Assembly (NCBI GenBank): GCA_031259795.1
Contig: JAIRLA010000179.1
Span: forward strand, 1-18,807
From: Azoarcus sp.
Lineage (GTDB): Bacteria; Pseudomonadota; Gammaproteobacteria; Burkholderiales; Rhodocyclaceae
Length of the DNA stretch: 18,807 bases
Direction: 5' to 3'
Made by a program: the position numbers and the translations under genes. The notes beneath the pieces are model-generated. The model saw nothing but the letters and a program-made list of their open reading frames with translations. It did no database searches and was not told where the DNA came from. Shown piece by piece: positions 1 through 9,693 of this stretch (position 1 is its first letter; every line of letters begins with the position of its first letter).

Positions 1-1
1 G

Positions 2-85
2 GTGGCGCTCAAAGTGACGGAAGCCAAACTGACTTATGTGGCGCTCGACCGCCACGGCAACAAGCGCGCGGTGCCGGATGAATGA
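2..85 (+). CDS. Probable acyl-CoA thioesterase (YciA type), C-terminal fragment
   Basis: An open frame enters from the left edge and ends at TGA 83-85, leaving 27 codons. The visible residues include VTEAKLTYVALD followed by a short polar tail ending RAVPDE. This resembles the last strand and tail of hotdog-fold acyl-CoA thioesterases of the YciA family, which hydrolyse acyl-CoA to free acid and CoA in the cytoplasm. No catalytic residue is in view, so the assignment rests only on resemblance of this tail to the family as I remember it. The gene is cut by the window edge, not visibly broken. Confidence 0.5.
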   Translation: MALKVTEAKLTYVALDRHGNKRAVPDE

Positions 86-189
86 CGCCGGGGGGCCGAT
101 GATGCAGGATACGATACGATGCGAAAAACCTGTTTTCCGAAGCGCTACGGTAACTTGCAAGGCCGCCTGGACTGTTGTGGGCCTGCGGC

Positions 190-229
190 CTTCGCAATGA
201 CGAGGCGGGGAAGGCTTTCGCAATGACGA
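190..229 (+). repeat. Intergenic repeat, short copy (two core units)
   Basis: The 13-mer TTCGCAATGACGA occurs at 191-203 and again at 217-229, a period of 26 bp. The same 12-base core is found in the larger repeat copies at 4201-4393 and 13339-13555 and, inverted, at 4447-4458. This copy lacks the flanking hairpin modules of the large copies, so it is either a minimal or a decayed version. Confidence 0.65.
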
Positions 230-331
230 TCCTTCCAACGGATCCGATCCCCGCCTCCTGCCCCCTGATGAGCGAAGCGGCGCGAGAACACGGTCGTCCC
301 GCGCGCGCCTGCGATAGCGCTTCCCTCGCGC

Positions 332-347
332 CTGTTTTCTCTTATAG
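332..347. promoter_or_regulatory. Possible degenerate LexA (SOS) box upstream of uvrA
   Basis: The sequence CTGT-N8-ATAG differs at one position from the proteobacterial LexA consensus CTGT-N8-ACAG. It ends 31 bp before the chosen uvrA ATG and overlaps a -10-like TATAGT (343-348), with a poor -35-like TTCCCT 16 bp further up. uvrA is an SOS gene in many proteobacteria, which makes the site plausible. The T in place of C in the conserved half-site weakens it. Confidence 0.35.
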
Positions 348-378
348 TGGCACGTTCGGTTGCCATATCGTCCCTGCC

Positions 379-3222
<2,844 letters not shown>

Positions 3223-3228
<6 letters not shown>

Positions 3229-3278
3229 AACGCCATCGCCCACCGGCAACGCATGAAACGCCACCGCCCGCCGGCAGC
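3223..3278 (+). repeat. 28-bp tandem duplication across the uvrA stop codon
   Basis: Two adjacent 28-bp units, 3223-3250 and 3251-3278, differ at about four positions. The first begins GCGTGAAACGCC and contains the uvrA TGA; the second begins GCATGAAACGCC. The copy changes GTGAAA to ATGAAA and so supplies the ATG at 3253 that opens the next frame. Confidence 0.85.
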
Positions 3279-4140
3279 GCCAATAAACAAGACGCCTCCT
3301 GGGGACGCCCTGGCCACGAGGCAAGCTCCGCGCGCGGCGCCCGCCCGCCCGCCGGAGACCGCCGCGCCCTTCCCGCGCATACTGAAATATCTCGCCGCCA
3401 TGCCGCCCGCCCGCAAAGCGCTTCTCGCCCAGATCGGCGGCTGGGGCGCGGCCTGGCTGCTGGGGCGCTGCGGCCTGCTGCCCGCCGGAGCATGGCCGCT
3501 GGCATTCATCCAGGGCGCGGCAGCCGCCGCACTGGCGGCGAGCCTGCGCAGCGCGCGCTGGTGGCTGCCGATCCATCTCGCCTTCACTCCGCTGGCGCTC
3601 GCCGCCCAAGCGCTGGCGTTGCCGCCGGGCGCATGGTTCGCCGCCTTCGCCGCGCTGGCGCTGATCTACTGGAGCAGCTTCCGCACCCAAGTTCCGCTCT
3701 TTCTCACCAACCGCCCCAGCGCCGCCGCCGTCGCGGCCTTGCTGCCTCCAGGCCCCGCCGCCGTGCTCGACATCGGCTGCGGCATCGGCTCCCTGCTCGC
3801 GGCCCTCGCCACGCAACGCCCCGATCTCCGCCTGACAGGCATCGAAACCGCCCCCGCCCCCTTCGCGCTCGCGCGCCTGCGCACACGCAAACACCCCGGC
3901 GTCACGGTCATCCGCGGAGATTTCTTCACCCATTCCTGGGCGGAATACGATCTCGTATACGCCTTCCTCTCCCCGGTACCCATGCGCGCAGTCTGGGAAA
4001 AAGCGCAGCGCGAAATGAAACCCGGCAGCCTGCTCGTCAGCAACAGCTTCGGCATCCCGGGACAAGAGCCTGACCGCACGATCGAAATCGCCGACCGGCG
4101 GCGCACGCGCTTGCTGGTTTTCAGTATTCATCCTGTTTGA
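3253..4140 (+). CDS. Membrane-anchored class I SAM-dependent methyltransferase
   Basis: The 295-residue frame has an N-terminal half rich in Ala, Leu and Trp with about three hydrophobic stretches (near 60-80, 82-98 and 105-140), then a Rossmann methyltransferase domain. Motif I reads VLDIGCGIGS (171-180), with an acidic residue E198 where SAM ribose is usually bound, GDFF at 222-225 and a YDLVYAFLSP segment (232-241). The substrate is not predictable; the layout suggests a cytosolic catalytic domain held at the inner membrane. The start is uncertain. ATG 3253 lies in a tandem duplication, has no Shine-Dalgarno sequence and opens a low-complexity Pro/Ala/Arg stretch, while ATG 3400 (residue 50) would give 246 residues just ahead of the first hydrophobic segment. 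It lies 24 bp after uvrA and may be cotranscribed with it. Confidence 0.8.
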   Translation: MKRHRPPAAPINKTPPGDALATRQAPRAAPARPPETAAPFPRILKYLAAMPPARKALLAQIGGWGAAWLLGRCGLLPAGAWPLAFIQGAAAAALAASLRSARWWLPIHLAFTPLALAAQALALPPGAWFAAFAALALIYWSSFRTQVPLFLTNRPSAAAVAALLPPGPAAVLDIGCGIGSLLAALATQRPDLRLTGIETAPAPFALARLRTRKHPGVTVIRGDFFTHSWAEYDLVYAFLSPVPMRAVWEKAQREMKPGSLLVSNSFGIPGQEPDRTIEIADRRRTRLLVFSIHPV

Positions 4141-4200
4141 AAGAGCGTTCTCTCCCCGCAACGAGCGCCGCCCCCCGCTGGAAGACACGGCATTGGATAA

Positions 4201-4393
4201 CAGCGGCGCTCACGCGCCGCATAGAACGAACTGGATTGCCACGTCGGCTGCGCTCCTCGCAATGACGAAGGGGGCGGCTTTCGTAATGGCGAATTATTCC
4301 GATGGACTCCCCTCCCCCGCTTGGCGGGCGTGAGGGTGCCCGAAGGGCGGGAGAGGGCTTCGTACCATCCGGCGCGCAGCTCCACTGTTCTTA
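4201..4393 (+). repeat. Large intergenic repeat, copy A
   Basis: About 193 bp aligns along its length with 13339-13555. Modules in order are a GCGGCGC-TCAC-GCGCCGC hairpin (4203-4220), a GGATTGC...CGCAATGAC segment with ATTGC/GCAAT ends, two core units (TCGCAATGACGA 4257-4268 and TCGTAATGGCGA 4281-4292), a CTCCCCCGC-rich segment, and a GTGCCCGAAGGGCGGGAGAG block before CACTGTTCTT. It has no coding potential of its own. The CGCAATGACG module resembles a dispersed palindromic repeat I know from many proteobacterial genomes, but I cannot name a family. Confidence 0.8.
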
Positions 4394-4446
4394 TCGCCAA
4401 TTATTGTGGAGTGTGTAGATATCTATGCCAAGCGGGCGAGGGGAAT

Positions 4447-4458
4447 TCGTCATTGCGA
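4447..4458 (-). repeat. Inverted single core of the intergenic repeat
   Basis: TCGTCATTGCGA is the exact reverse complement of the core TCGCAATGACGA. It lies 54 bp beyond copy A in the opposite orientation, so the convergent spacer carries cores facing each other across about 180 bp (4257-4268 against 4447-4458), which could pair in a transcript. Confidence 0.55.
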
Positions 4459-4501
4459 GAGCGCGGCGTTGACTGAATCCGGTTGCCGATCCCTGATGCC
4501 C

Positions 4502-4960
4502 TCAGCGCTCTCGCTCTTGTACCGGTTTCGGCTTGTCTGTCTTGCGCCTGCCGAGCAGTCCTTTTTTGCGGCGCTCGTCTCCTTGCCTTGCCTTGCTGAT
4601 GGATACGCCGTACAGGGACATGTCGCGGCGGGGTTGCGAGGAGCGGCGGTCGTCGTGCTGGACGTAGCTGCATTCGCATTCCTTGCGCTTGCAGCCCGGC
4701 AGGGGCAGGGCGGGCGTGTTTTCCCGCAGGAGACGTTTGCCGGCGATGGAAATCCCGACTTCACAGGGATCGACGCAAAGTTGCAATTCCACGGCCCGGT
4801 ATGCGAACAGGCGCACCGGCTCCCCTTTGTTCCTGGAGAAGAGCGTCCCGCTCCCGCCCTGTTTTTTCTCTTCCCGCATCTGGGCGCGGATATAGAAAAA
4901 CGCGCCCACGACCAGCCCCGCGATCAGCAGTATCAGAAGTATCCACGCCAGAATTTTCAT
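4502..4960 (-). CDS. Small membrane-anchored conserved protein with cysteine motif, function unknown
   Basis: The 152-residue leftward frame starts MKILAWILLILLIAG, a single transmembrane or uncleaved signal-anchor segment (about 4-24). An AYRAVELQLCVDPCE stretch follows, with cysteines 62 and 66, then a GKRLL...LPLPGC segment and C90, C95 and C97 in CKRKECEC. A YVQHDDRR motif and a basic tail rich in Arg and Lys complete it. I recall similar short proteins (CxxxC, then PLPGC...CxC, then HxDRR) in betaproteobacteria, with no known role. The spaced cysteines could bind metal or form disulfides. A perfect TATAAT (4985-4990, leftward) lies 24 bp upstream of the ATG. The gene diverges from fba. 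Confidence 0.75.
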   Translation of the reverse strand: MKILAWILLILLIAGLVVGAFFYIRAQMREEKKQGGSGTLFSRNKGEPVRLFAYRAVELQLCVDPCEVGISIAGKRLLRENTPALPLPGCKRKECECSYVQHDDRRSSQPRRDMSLYGVSISKARQGDERRKKGLLGRRKTDKPKPVQERER

Positions 4961-4984
4961 GTTTCGCTCGTTATCAGGCTCGCC

Positions 4985-4990
4985 ATTATA
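4985..4990 (-). promoter_or_regulatory. Candidate -10 element for the small leftward gene
   Basis: On the minus strand this reads TATAAT, a perfect sigma-70 -10 hexamer, and would start transcription roughly 15-20 nt before the ATG at 4960. No good -35 hexamer is found 16-18 bp upstream of it, so the call rests on the -10 and its position. Confidence 0.4.
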
Positions 4991-5138
4991 TTCCGCTCGT
5001 CATAAACGGACTGGAGGATCATATATCATCTCGTGCAGACAAGAAAGACTTGTGTCGCGCGCGCCGGGCGCAAGGGATAAAATCTTGCCCGTCCGGATTT
5101 TCCCAACGCACAATCCCGGCCAGTCCGCGCCGGGTCAT

Positions 5139-5144
5139 GGAGAG
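5139..5144 (+). promoter_or_regulatory. Ribosome binding site of fba
   Basis: GGAGAG lies 8 nt before the ATG at 5153 and fixes that start. Confidence 0.7.
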
Positions 5145-5152
5145 ACCCCCCG

Positions 5153-6217
5153 ATGCCCCTTGTGTCCATGCGGCAATTGCTCGATCACGCCGCCGAAAAT
5201 GATTACGGCCTGCCTGCTTTCAATGTCAATAATCTGGAACAGGTGCAGGCCATCATGGAAGCCGCGGCGCAGACCGATAGCCCGGTTATCATGCAGGCTT
5301 CGGCCGGCGCCCGCAAGTATGCCGGGGAGGCGTTCCTGCGCCATCTCATCGACGCGGCGGTGGAGGCTTATCCCCACATTCCGGTGGTCATGCACCAGGA
5401 TCACGGCCAGAGTCCGGCGGTGTGCATGGGCGCGATCCGTTCCGGTTTTTCCAGCGTAATGATGGACGGCTCGCTGCTGGAGGACGGCAAGACGCCTTCT
5501 TCCTATGAATACAACGTCGCCGTGAGCCGCGAGGTGGTGAAGTTTTCCCACGCTATCGGGGTGACGGTGGAGGCTGAACTCGGTTGCCTCGGTTCGCTCG
5601 AAACCGGGCAGGCGGGCGAGGAGGACGGCATCGGCGCGGAGGGCAGGCTCGACCGTTCGATGCTGCTCACCGATCCGGACCAGGCCGCCGATTTCGTGCG
5701 CCAGACCGATTGCGACGCGCTCGCCATCGCCATCGGCACCAGCCACGGCGCTTACAAGTTCACGCGCAAGCCCACGGGCGACATCCTCGCCATTGAGCGT
5801 GTCAAGGCCATCCACGCGCGCTTGCCCAATACGCATCTGGTGATGCATGGCTCCAGTTCGGTGCCGCAGGAGCTCCTGGCGATCATCCGCCAGTACGGCG
5901 GCGAGATGAAAGAGACTTACGGCGTGCCGGTCGAGGAAATCCAGACCGCGATCCGCCATGGCGTGCGCAAGATCAATATCGACACCGATATTCGCCTCGC
6001 CATGACCGGGGCGGTGCGCAAGTTCTTGGCGGAGAATCCCGCCAGGTTCGATCCGCGCGAATTCAACAGGCCCGCGCGCGAGGCCGCCAGGGCGGTCTGT
6101 GTGTCCCGCTTCGAGGCTTTCGGCAGCGCCGGGCATGCTTCCCGTATCAAGGCCATCGCGCTCGACAGGATGGCCGCCCGCTACGGAGCCGGTGAGTTGG
6201 CCCAGCTCGTGCGTTGA
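5153..6217 (+). CDS. fba: Class II fructose-bisphosphate aldolase (CbbA/Calvin-cycle subtype)
   Basis: The enzyme interconverts fructose 1,6-bisphosphate with dihydroxyacetone phosphate and glyceraldehyde 3-phosphate, using zinc, in glycolysis, gluconeogenesis or the Calvin cycle. The 354-residue length fits the long class II group. Visible are the N-terminal [10 protein letters not shown] (18-27) and HQDHG (81-85) with catalytic D83 and zinc ligand H84. EAELG (140-144), GTSHGAYKF with H198, the MHGSSSVP loop with H232 and a KINIDTD phosphate-binding segment (273-279) follow. All key residues are present. It is a single gene diverging from the small leftward membrane-protein gene across 192 bp. 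No neighbouring Calvin-cycle genes are in view, so a general central-carbon role is the safer reading. Confidence 0.95.
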   Translation: MPLVSMRQLLDHAAENDYGLPAFNVNNLEQVQAIMEAAAQTDSPVIMQASAGARKYAGEAFLRHLIDAAVEAYPHIPVVMHQDHGQSPAVCMGAIRSGFSSVMMDGSLLEDGKTPSSYEYNVAVSREVVKFSHAIGVTVEAELGCLGSLETGQAGEEDGIGAEGRLDRSMLLTDPDQAADFVRQTDCDALAIAIGTSHGAYKFTRKPTGDILAIERVKAIHARLPNTHLVMHGSSSVPQELLAIIRQYGGEMKETYGVPVEEIQTAIRHGVRKINIDTDIRLAMTGAVRKFLAENPARFDPREFNRPAREAARAVCVSRFEAFGSAGHASRIKAIALDRMAARYGAGELAQLVR

Positions 6218-6246
6218 GCCGCTTTCGCCCTTTTTGTCCATTCTCC

Positions 6247-6267
6247 GCCCGGCGGTATGCGCCGGGC
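6247..6267 (+). other. Perfect 8-bp hairpin in the fba to 6287 spacer
   Basis: GCCCGGCG (6247-6254) and CGCCGGGC (6260-6267) can form a perfect stem with a 5-nt loop. No T tract follows, so it is not a standard terminator. It ends 7 nt before the GGGAG ribosome binding site of the next gene and could affect its translation or protect the mRNA end. Confidence 0.5.
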
Positions 6268-6286
6268 TGTCATCGGGAGCCGCGCC

Positions 6287-6964
6287 ATGTCCAAGGCCAA
6301 CTTGCGATTGCACGTTGCGTTTGAATTCGAGATCGCCGCGCCCGAGACGCTGCTGGAGGGCGATCATGCCGCCTTGTGCCGCAGGTTCAGCGAAATTCTC
6401 GGCCCGCTCGTGCTCCAGGGGATGCCCAAGATCACGGGAAGCCAGCTCGCCAAGGCAAATGCCCGTCTCATCAGCCATCATTTCCATTTCGATGCCGTCG
6501 ATCTTTGCGCGCCGGCCATTGCGCGCGCGGAGTTGATCGCCGCCGCGCCGCATCTGACCGACGAGGAACTCGACCGTCTGGCGCATCAGGCCGCCGCCAA
6601 GAAGCCCGCGGGCGGGGATCTGCGCCGTCATCTGCGCCGCCACGCGCTGGCGCTGGTCAATGAATATCGCCTGGTGCCTTGCCAGGTGGAAGGGCAATTG
6701 AAGTCCGGCGGCACGCTCAAGGACATCACGGTCAACGCCACGCTCAATCTGACCAACGGCAGCGTCATGGTCGACGAGGCCGATCGCCAGCATCGTCTGC
6801 AACAGGGCGAGGGCGCCGTTACGCTGGTGGCGGCTGGCGGCGCGGTGCGCCTGCGCGGCAATTGCGAGGGGTACACGCTTTCCGGCCCGGTCATCGGCAT
6901 TCCGATCGACGATATCGCCGGGGCGCGCGACGAACTGATCAAACTCTGGCAGAGCCGCCCATGA
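6287..6964 (+). CDS. Conserved-looking protein of unknown function, coupled to pepP
   Basis: This 225-residue protein is not recognised. I chose ATG 6287 over the upstream ATG 6257 because GGGAG (6275-6279) sits 7 nt before it. The N-terminal half is helical and rich in His (SHHFHFDAVDL, 63-73), with an Arg-rich RRHLRRH segment near 113-119. The C-terminal half looks beta-rich, with repeated short strands (TLKDITVNATLNLTNGS, 143-159) and many glycines. No signal peptide, transmembrane segment or catalytic motif is seen, so it is probably cytoplasmic. Its TGA overlaps the pepP ATG (ATGA 6961-6964), which suggests translational coupling. Codon use is GC-rich at third positions like its neighbours, supporting a real gene. 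Confidence 0.8.
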   Translation: MSKANLRLHVAFEFEIAAPETLLEGDHAALCRRFSEILGPLVLQGMPKITGSQLAKANARLISHHFHFDAVDLCAPAIARAELIAAAPHLTDEELDRLAHQAAAKKPAGGDLRRHLRRHALALVNEYRLVPCQVEGQLKSGGTLKDITVNATLNLTNGSVMVDEADRQHRLQQGEGAVTLVAAGGAVRLRGNCEGYTLSGPVIGIPIDDIAGARDELIKLWQSRP

Positions 6965-8316
6965 CCCGTTTTCCATCCGCGTCTCCGGAGCCGGCCCCGG
7001 ATTTTCCTTTTCGCGCCCGCCGCGAGCGCCTGCTGGCGCACATGCTGGCGCAGGGCGGCGGCGTGGCGGTCGTACCCACCGCGCCCGAGCGCGAGCGCAA
7101 TCGCGGCACGAACTATCCCTACCGTCCCGACAGCCAGTTTCTTTATCTCAGCGGTTTCCGCGAACCGGAAGCCGTCCTTGTGCTGGTGGCGAGCGAGACG
7201 CCGCGGCAATTCCTGTTTTGCCGCGCCAGGGACGAGGGACAGGAAATCTGGACGGGCTACCGCCATGGCCCCGAGGCCGCCGCCGAGCGTTTCGGTTTCG
7301 ACGCGGCGTGGCCGGTCGACGAGTTCGAGCGCAGGCTGCCCGAATTGCTCGCCGACCAGCCCGCGTTATGGACGGGACTCGCCGTGCATCCGGAATGGGA
7401 TCGGCGCATCCTGGCCGCGCTGGAGCGCGCCCGCGCCAATGTCCGCGCCGGAACGCAGGCGCCGCGCACCGTGCATGAGATTTCCGCCGCGCTCGACGAA
7501 ATGCGCCTCGTCAAGGACGCCGCCGAAATAGCGCTCATGCGCCGCGCCGGGGAAATTTCCGCCGCCGCCCATTGCCAGGCGATGCGCGCCGTGCGCGCCG
7601 GGCGCTTCGAGTACGAGATCGAGGCCGAACTGCTGCGCGTTTTCCGCGCCGCGGGCAGCCAGTTTCCCGCTTACCCTTCGATCGTCGCCAGCGGCCCCAA
7701 TGCTTGCGTGCTGCATTATGTCGACAACGACCGCCGCATGGCCGACGGTGAATTGTTGCTGATCGACGCGGGCTGCGAACTCGACGGCTATGCTTCGGAT
7801 ATCACCCGCACTTTCCCGGTCACTGGCCGTTTCAGCGGCCCGCAGCGCGATCTCTACCAGCTCGTGCTCGCCGCCAACCGCGCCGCGCATGCGGCGGTGC
7901 GTCCCGGCAACGACTGGAATGCGCCGCACGAAGCGGCTGTCGCCGCGCTCGCGCAAGGTTTCGCCGACCTGGGCCTGCTCGCGGGCGCGACGGAAGACCT
8001 GATCGAAACCGGCGCCTATCGCCGCTTCTATATGCACCGCACCGGCCATTGGCTGGGGCTGGATGTGCACGATGCCGGCGCGTACAAGATCGACGGCAAA
8101 TGGCGCCCGTTCGCGCCGGGCATGACGCTCACCATCGAGCCGGGCTGTTACATCCGTCCCGCCGATGACGTGCCGGAAGCCTTCTGGAATATCGGCATCC
8201 GCATCGAGGACAACGTCCTGGTCACGGCCAGCGGCTGCGAGTGCCTCACCGGCGGCGCGCCGCGCGAGGTCGACGAAATCGAAGCGCTGATAGCTGCCGG
8301 GCGGGATGGCGCTTGA
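6961..8316 (+). CDS. pepP: Xaa-Pro aminopeptidase (M24B)
   Basis: PepP removes an N-terminal residue that precedes proline, using two manganese ions in a pita-bread fold. The 451-residue product has an N-terminal domain with YPYRPDSQFLYLSGF (52-66) and a C-terminal catalytic domain. Expected metal ligands are all visible: D269 and D280 (LLIDAGCELDGYASDIT), H363 (HRTGHWLGLDVHD), E393 (TIEPGCYI) and E416 (GIRIEDNVLVT). The D-D spacing of 11 and E-E spacing of 23 agree with the E. coli enzyme as I recall it. The start ATG 6961 overlaps the preceding stop. The same frame is open further upstream to 6679, but that stretch lies over the previous gene and is unconserved. Confidence 0.95.
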   Translation: MTRFPSASPEPAPDFPFRARRERLLAHMLAQGGGVAVVPTAPERERNRGTNYPYRPDSQFLYLSGFREPEAVLVLVASETPRQFLFCRARDEGQEIWTGYRHGPEAAAERFGFDAAWPVDEFERRLPELLADQPALWTGLAVHPEWDRRILAALERARANVRAGTQAPRTVHEISAALDEMRLVKDAAEIALMRRAGEISAAAHCQAMRAVRAGRFEYEIEAELLRVFRAAGSQFPAYPSIVASGPNACVLHYVDNDRRMADGELLLIDAGCELDGYASDITRTFPVTGRFSGPQRDLYQLVLAANRAAHAAVRPGNDWNAPHEAAVAALAQGFADLGLLAGATEDLIETGAYRRFYMHRTGHWLGLDVHDAGAYKIDGKWRPFAPGMTLTIEPGCYIRPADDVPEAFWNIGIRIEDNVLVTASGCECLTGGAPREVDEIEALIAAGRDGA

Positions 8317-8349
8317 GGTAAGATACGTCTCTTTCGCGGTGTTTCGTCG

Positions 8350-9387
8350 ATGCAGTTCGCTGGTTTTACCTTGCGCAACAATCTTTTCGTCGCTCCCATG
8401 GCCGGGGTGACGGATCGTCCCTTCCGCCAGTTGTGCAAACGGATGGGGGCGGGAATGGCGGTCTCCGAGATGGTGACATCCAATTCATTGCTCTATGGCA
8501 GCGCCAAGACGCGGCGGCGCGCCGATCACGCGGGCGAGCCGGGGCCGGTTTCGGTGCAGATCGCCGGGGCCGATCCCGCCATGCTGGCCGAGGCGGCGCG
8601 CTACAACACCGGGCGCGGCGCGCAGATCATCGACATCAACATGGGCTGTCCGGCGAAAAAAGTCTGCAATGTCATGGCCGGTTCGGCGCTGATGCGGGAC
8701 GAGGCGCTCGTCGCCCGCATCCTCGCCGCCGTGGTGCGCGCCGTGCCGGAGACGCCGGTGACGCTCAAAATCCGCACGGGCTGGGATCGCGCCCACAAGA
8801 ACGCGGCGGCCATCGCCCGCATTGCCGAAGATTGCGGCATTCGCGCGCTCGCCATCCATGGCCGCACCCGCGCCGACCAATACACGGGCGAAGCCGAATA
8901 CGACACCATTGCCGAGGTCAAGGCGCGCGTCGGCATTCCGGTCATTGCCAATGGCGACATCGGTTCGCCTGAAAAAGCCCGTTTCGTCCTCGACCGCAGC
9001 GGCGCGGACGGCCTGATGATTGGCCGCGCCGCCCAGGGGCGTCCGTGGATTTTCCGCGAAATCGAACATTTCCTCGCCACTGGCGCGCTGTTGCCCGCGC
9101 CGCGCGTGAGCGAAATCCGCCGCGTCTGCCGCGCACATCTCGACGACCTCCATGCCTTCTACGGCATCGAGACCGGAGTCATGATCGCGCGCAAACACAT
9201 CGGCTGGTACACCAAGGGACTTGCCGGATCAGCGGCTTTCCGGCGCACGATGAATCAGATCACCGACCCCGCCGCCCAGCGCGCGGCGGTCGAGGGGTTC
9301 TTCGACCGCCTGGCCGAAGCGGACGAGCGGCTTCATTACCGCGGCGCGGCGGACGAAACCCCGGCATCACGGGAGCTGGCGGCATGA
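8350..9387 (+). CDS. dusB: tRNA-dihydrouridine synthase B
   Basis: DusB reduces uridine to dihydrouridine in the tRNA D-loop using FMN and NADPH. The 345-residue product starts with an FMN-binding TIM barrel: APMAGVTDRPFR (15-26), SVQIAG (68-73) and DINMGCPAKKV (95-105) with catalytic C100. KIRTGW, IHGRTR, IANGDIGS and MIGRAAQGRPWIF then follow, and the C-terminal helical domain includes the HIGWYTKG segment typical of the family. It begins 33 bp after pepP and overlaps fis by ATGA. The dusB-fis pair is a conserved proteobacterial operon in which fis is expressed from the dusB promoter. Confidence 0.96.
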   Translation: MQFAGFTLRNNLFVAPMAGVTDRPFRQLCKRMGAGMAVSEMVTSNSLLYGSAKTRRRADHAGEPGPVSVQIAGADPAMLAEAARYNTGRGAQIIDINMGCPAKKVCNVMAGSALMRDEALVARILAAVVRAVPETPVTLKIRTGWDRAHKNAAAIARIAEDCGIRALAIHGRTRADQYTGEAEYDTIAEVKARVGIPVIANGDIGSPEKARFVLDRSGADGLMIGRAAQGRPWIFREIEHFLATGALLPAPRVSEIRRVCRAHLDDLHAFYGIETGVMIARKHIGWYTKGLAGSAAFRRTMNQITDPAAQRAAVEGFFDRLAEADERLHYRGAADETPASRELAA

Positions 9388-9623
9388 ACGCTCACCACAA
9401 CGGAATCGCCGACGCCGTGCTGTGCACGCTGGAGCAATATTTCCGCGATCTCGACGGCGAGAAACCCATGGCGGTCTACGAAATGGTCATCAAGAGCGTC
9501 GAAAAACCGATGCTCCAGTACGTGCTCGACCGTACCCACGGCAACCAGAGCGCCGCCGCCGAACTGCTCGGCATCAACCGCAACACCCTGCGCCGCAAAC
9601 TCATCGACAACAGCTTGCTGTGA
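9384..9623 (+). CDS. fis: DNA-binding protein Fis
   Basis: Fis is a small homodimeric nucleoid protein that bends DNA and activates or represses many promoters. The 79-residue product is shorter than the 98-residue E. coli protein, as is usual in betaproteobacteria. It has [18 protein letters not shown] as the dimerising helix and a C-terminal helix-turn-helix, [21 protein letters not shown] (split [10 protein letters not shown] / [11 protein letters not shown]). A GGGAG sequence (9371-9375) lies 8 nt before the ATG, which overlaps the dusB stop. This tight coupling to dusB is typical of the family. All DNA-contacting basic residues near the C-terminus appear present. Confidence 0.95.
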   Translation: MNAHHNGIADAVLCTLEQYFRDLDGEKPMAVYEMVIKSVEKPMLQYVLDRTHGNQSAAAELLGINRNTLRRKLIDNSLL

Positions 9624-9693
9624 GGCGCGGCGCTTTCCCGCTGTCTTCCTTCGTTTTTCCCCTTCCGCTTTTTTGCGCTTCCAGCACCGCCAG

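Larger units (their letters stand above)
86..378. other. Spacer upstream of uvrA
   Basis: This 293-bp spacer separates the thioesterase tail from uvrA. It holds two copies of the 12-mer TCGCAATGACGA (192-203 and 218-229) and, near its right end, a possible LexA box overlapping a -10-like TATAGT. The uvrA frame stays open leftward to 175, but that part translates to an unconserved sequence and crosses the repeat, so I treat it as non-coding. Confidence 0.6.
4141..4501. other. Convergent spacer filled with repeat DNA
   Basis: This 361-bp region lies between the 3' ends of the rightward methyltransferase gene and the leftward small gene. About 193 bp is the large intergenic repeat (4201-4393), and an inverted core follows at 4447-4458. 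Short open frames here are repeat-derived: one leftward frame encodes EALSRPSGTL, which also appears in a leftward frame of the other large copy. I see no rho-independent terminator with a clear T tract. Confidence 0.7.

Noticed and set aside
175..378. N-terminal extension of UvrA
   Set aside because: The 68 extra codons cross the intergenic repeat and the putative LexA box and do not resemble UvrA; similarity starts at ATG 379.
4128..4400. Leftward small ORF over repeat copy A, and a similar one at 13334-13618 over copy B
   Set aside because: Both share EALSRPSGTL only because they translate the same non-coding repeat; no start signal or conserved product supports them.
5078..5083. TAAAAT as a -10 element for fba
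   Set aside because: No acceptable -35 hexamer lies 15-19 bp upstream (the region is CGCGCG-rich) and there is no extended -10 TG, so the fba promoter remains unassigned.
5135..6976. Leftward 613-codon open frame opposite fba and the 6287 gene
   Set aside because: A shadow of the rightward genes, with no motif of its own; fba on the other strand has every catalytic residue.
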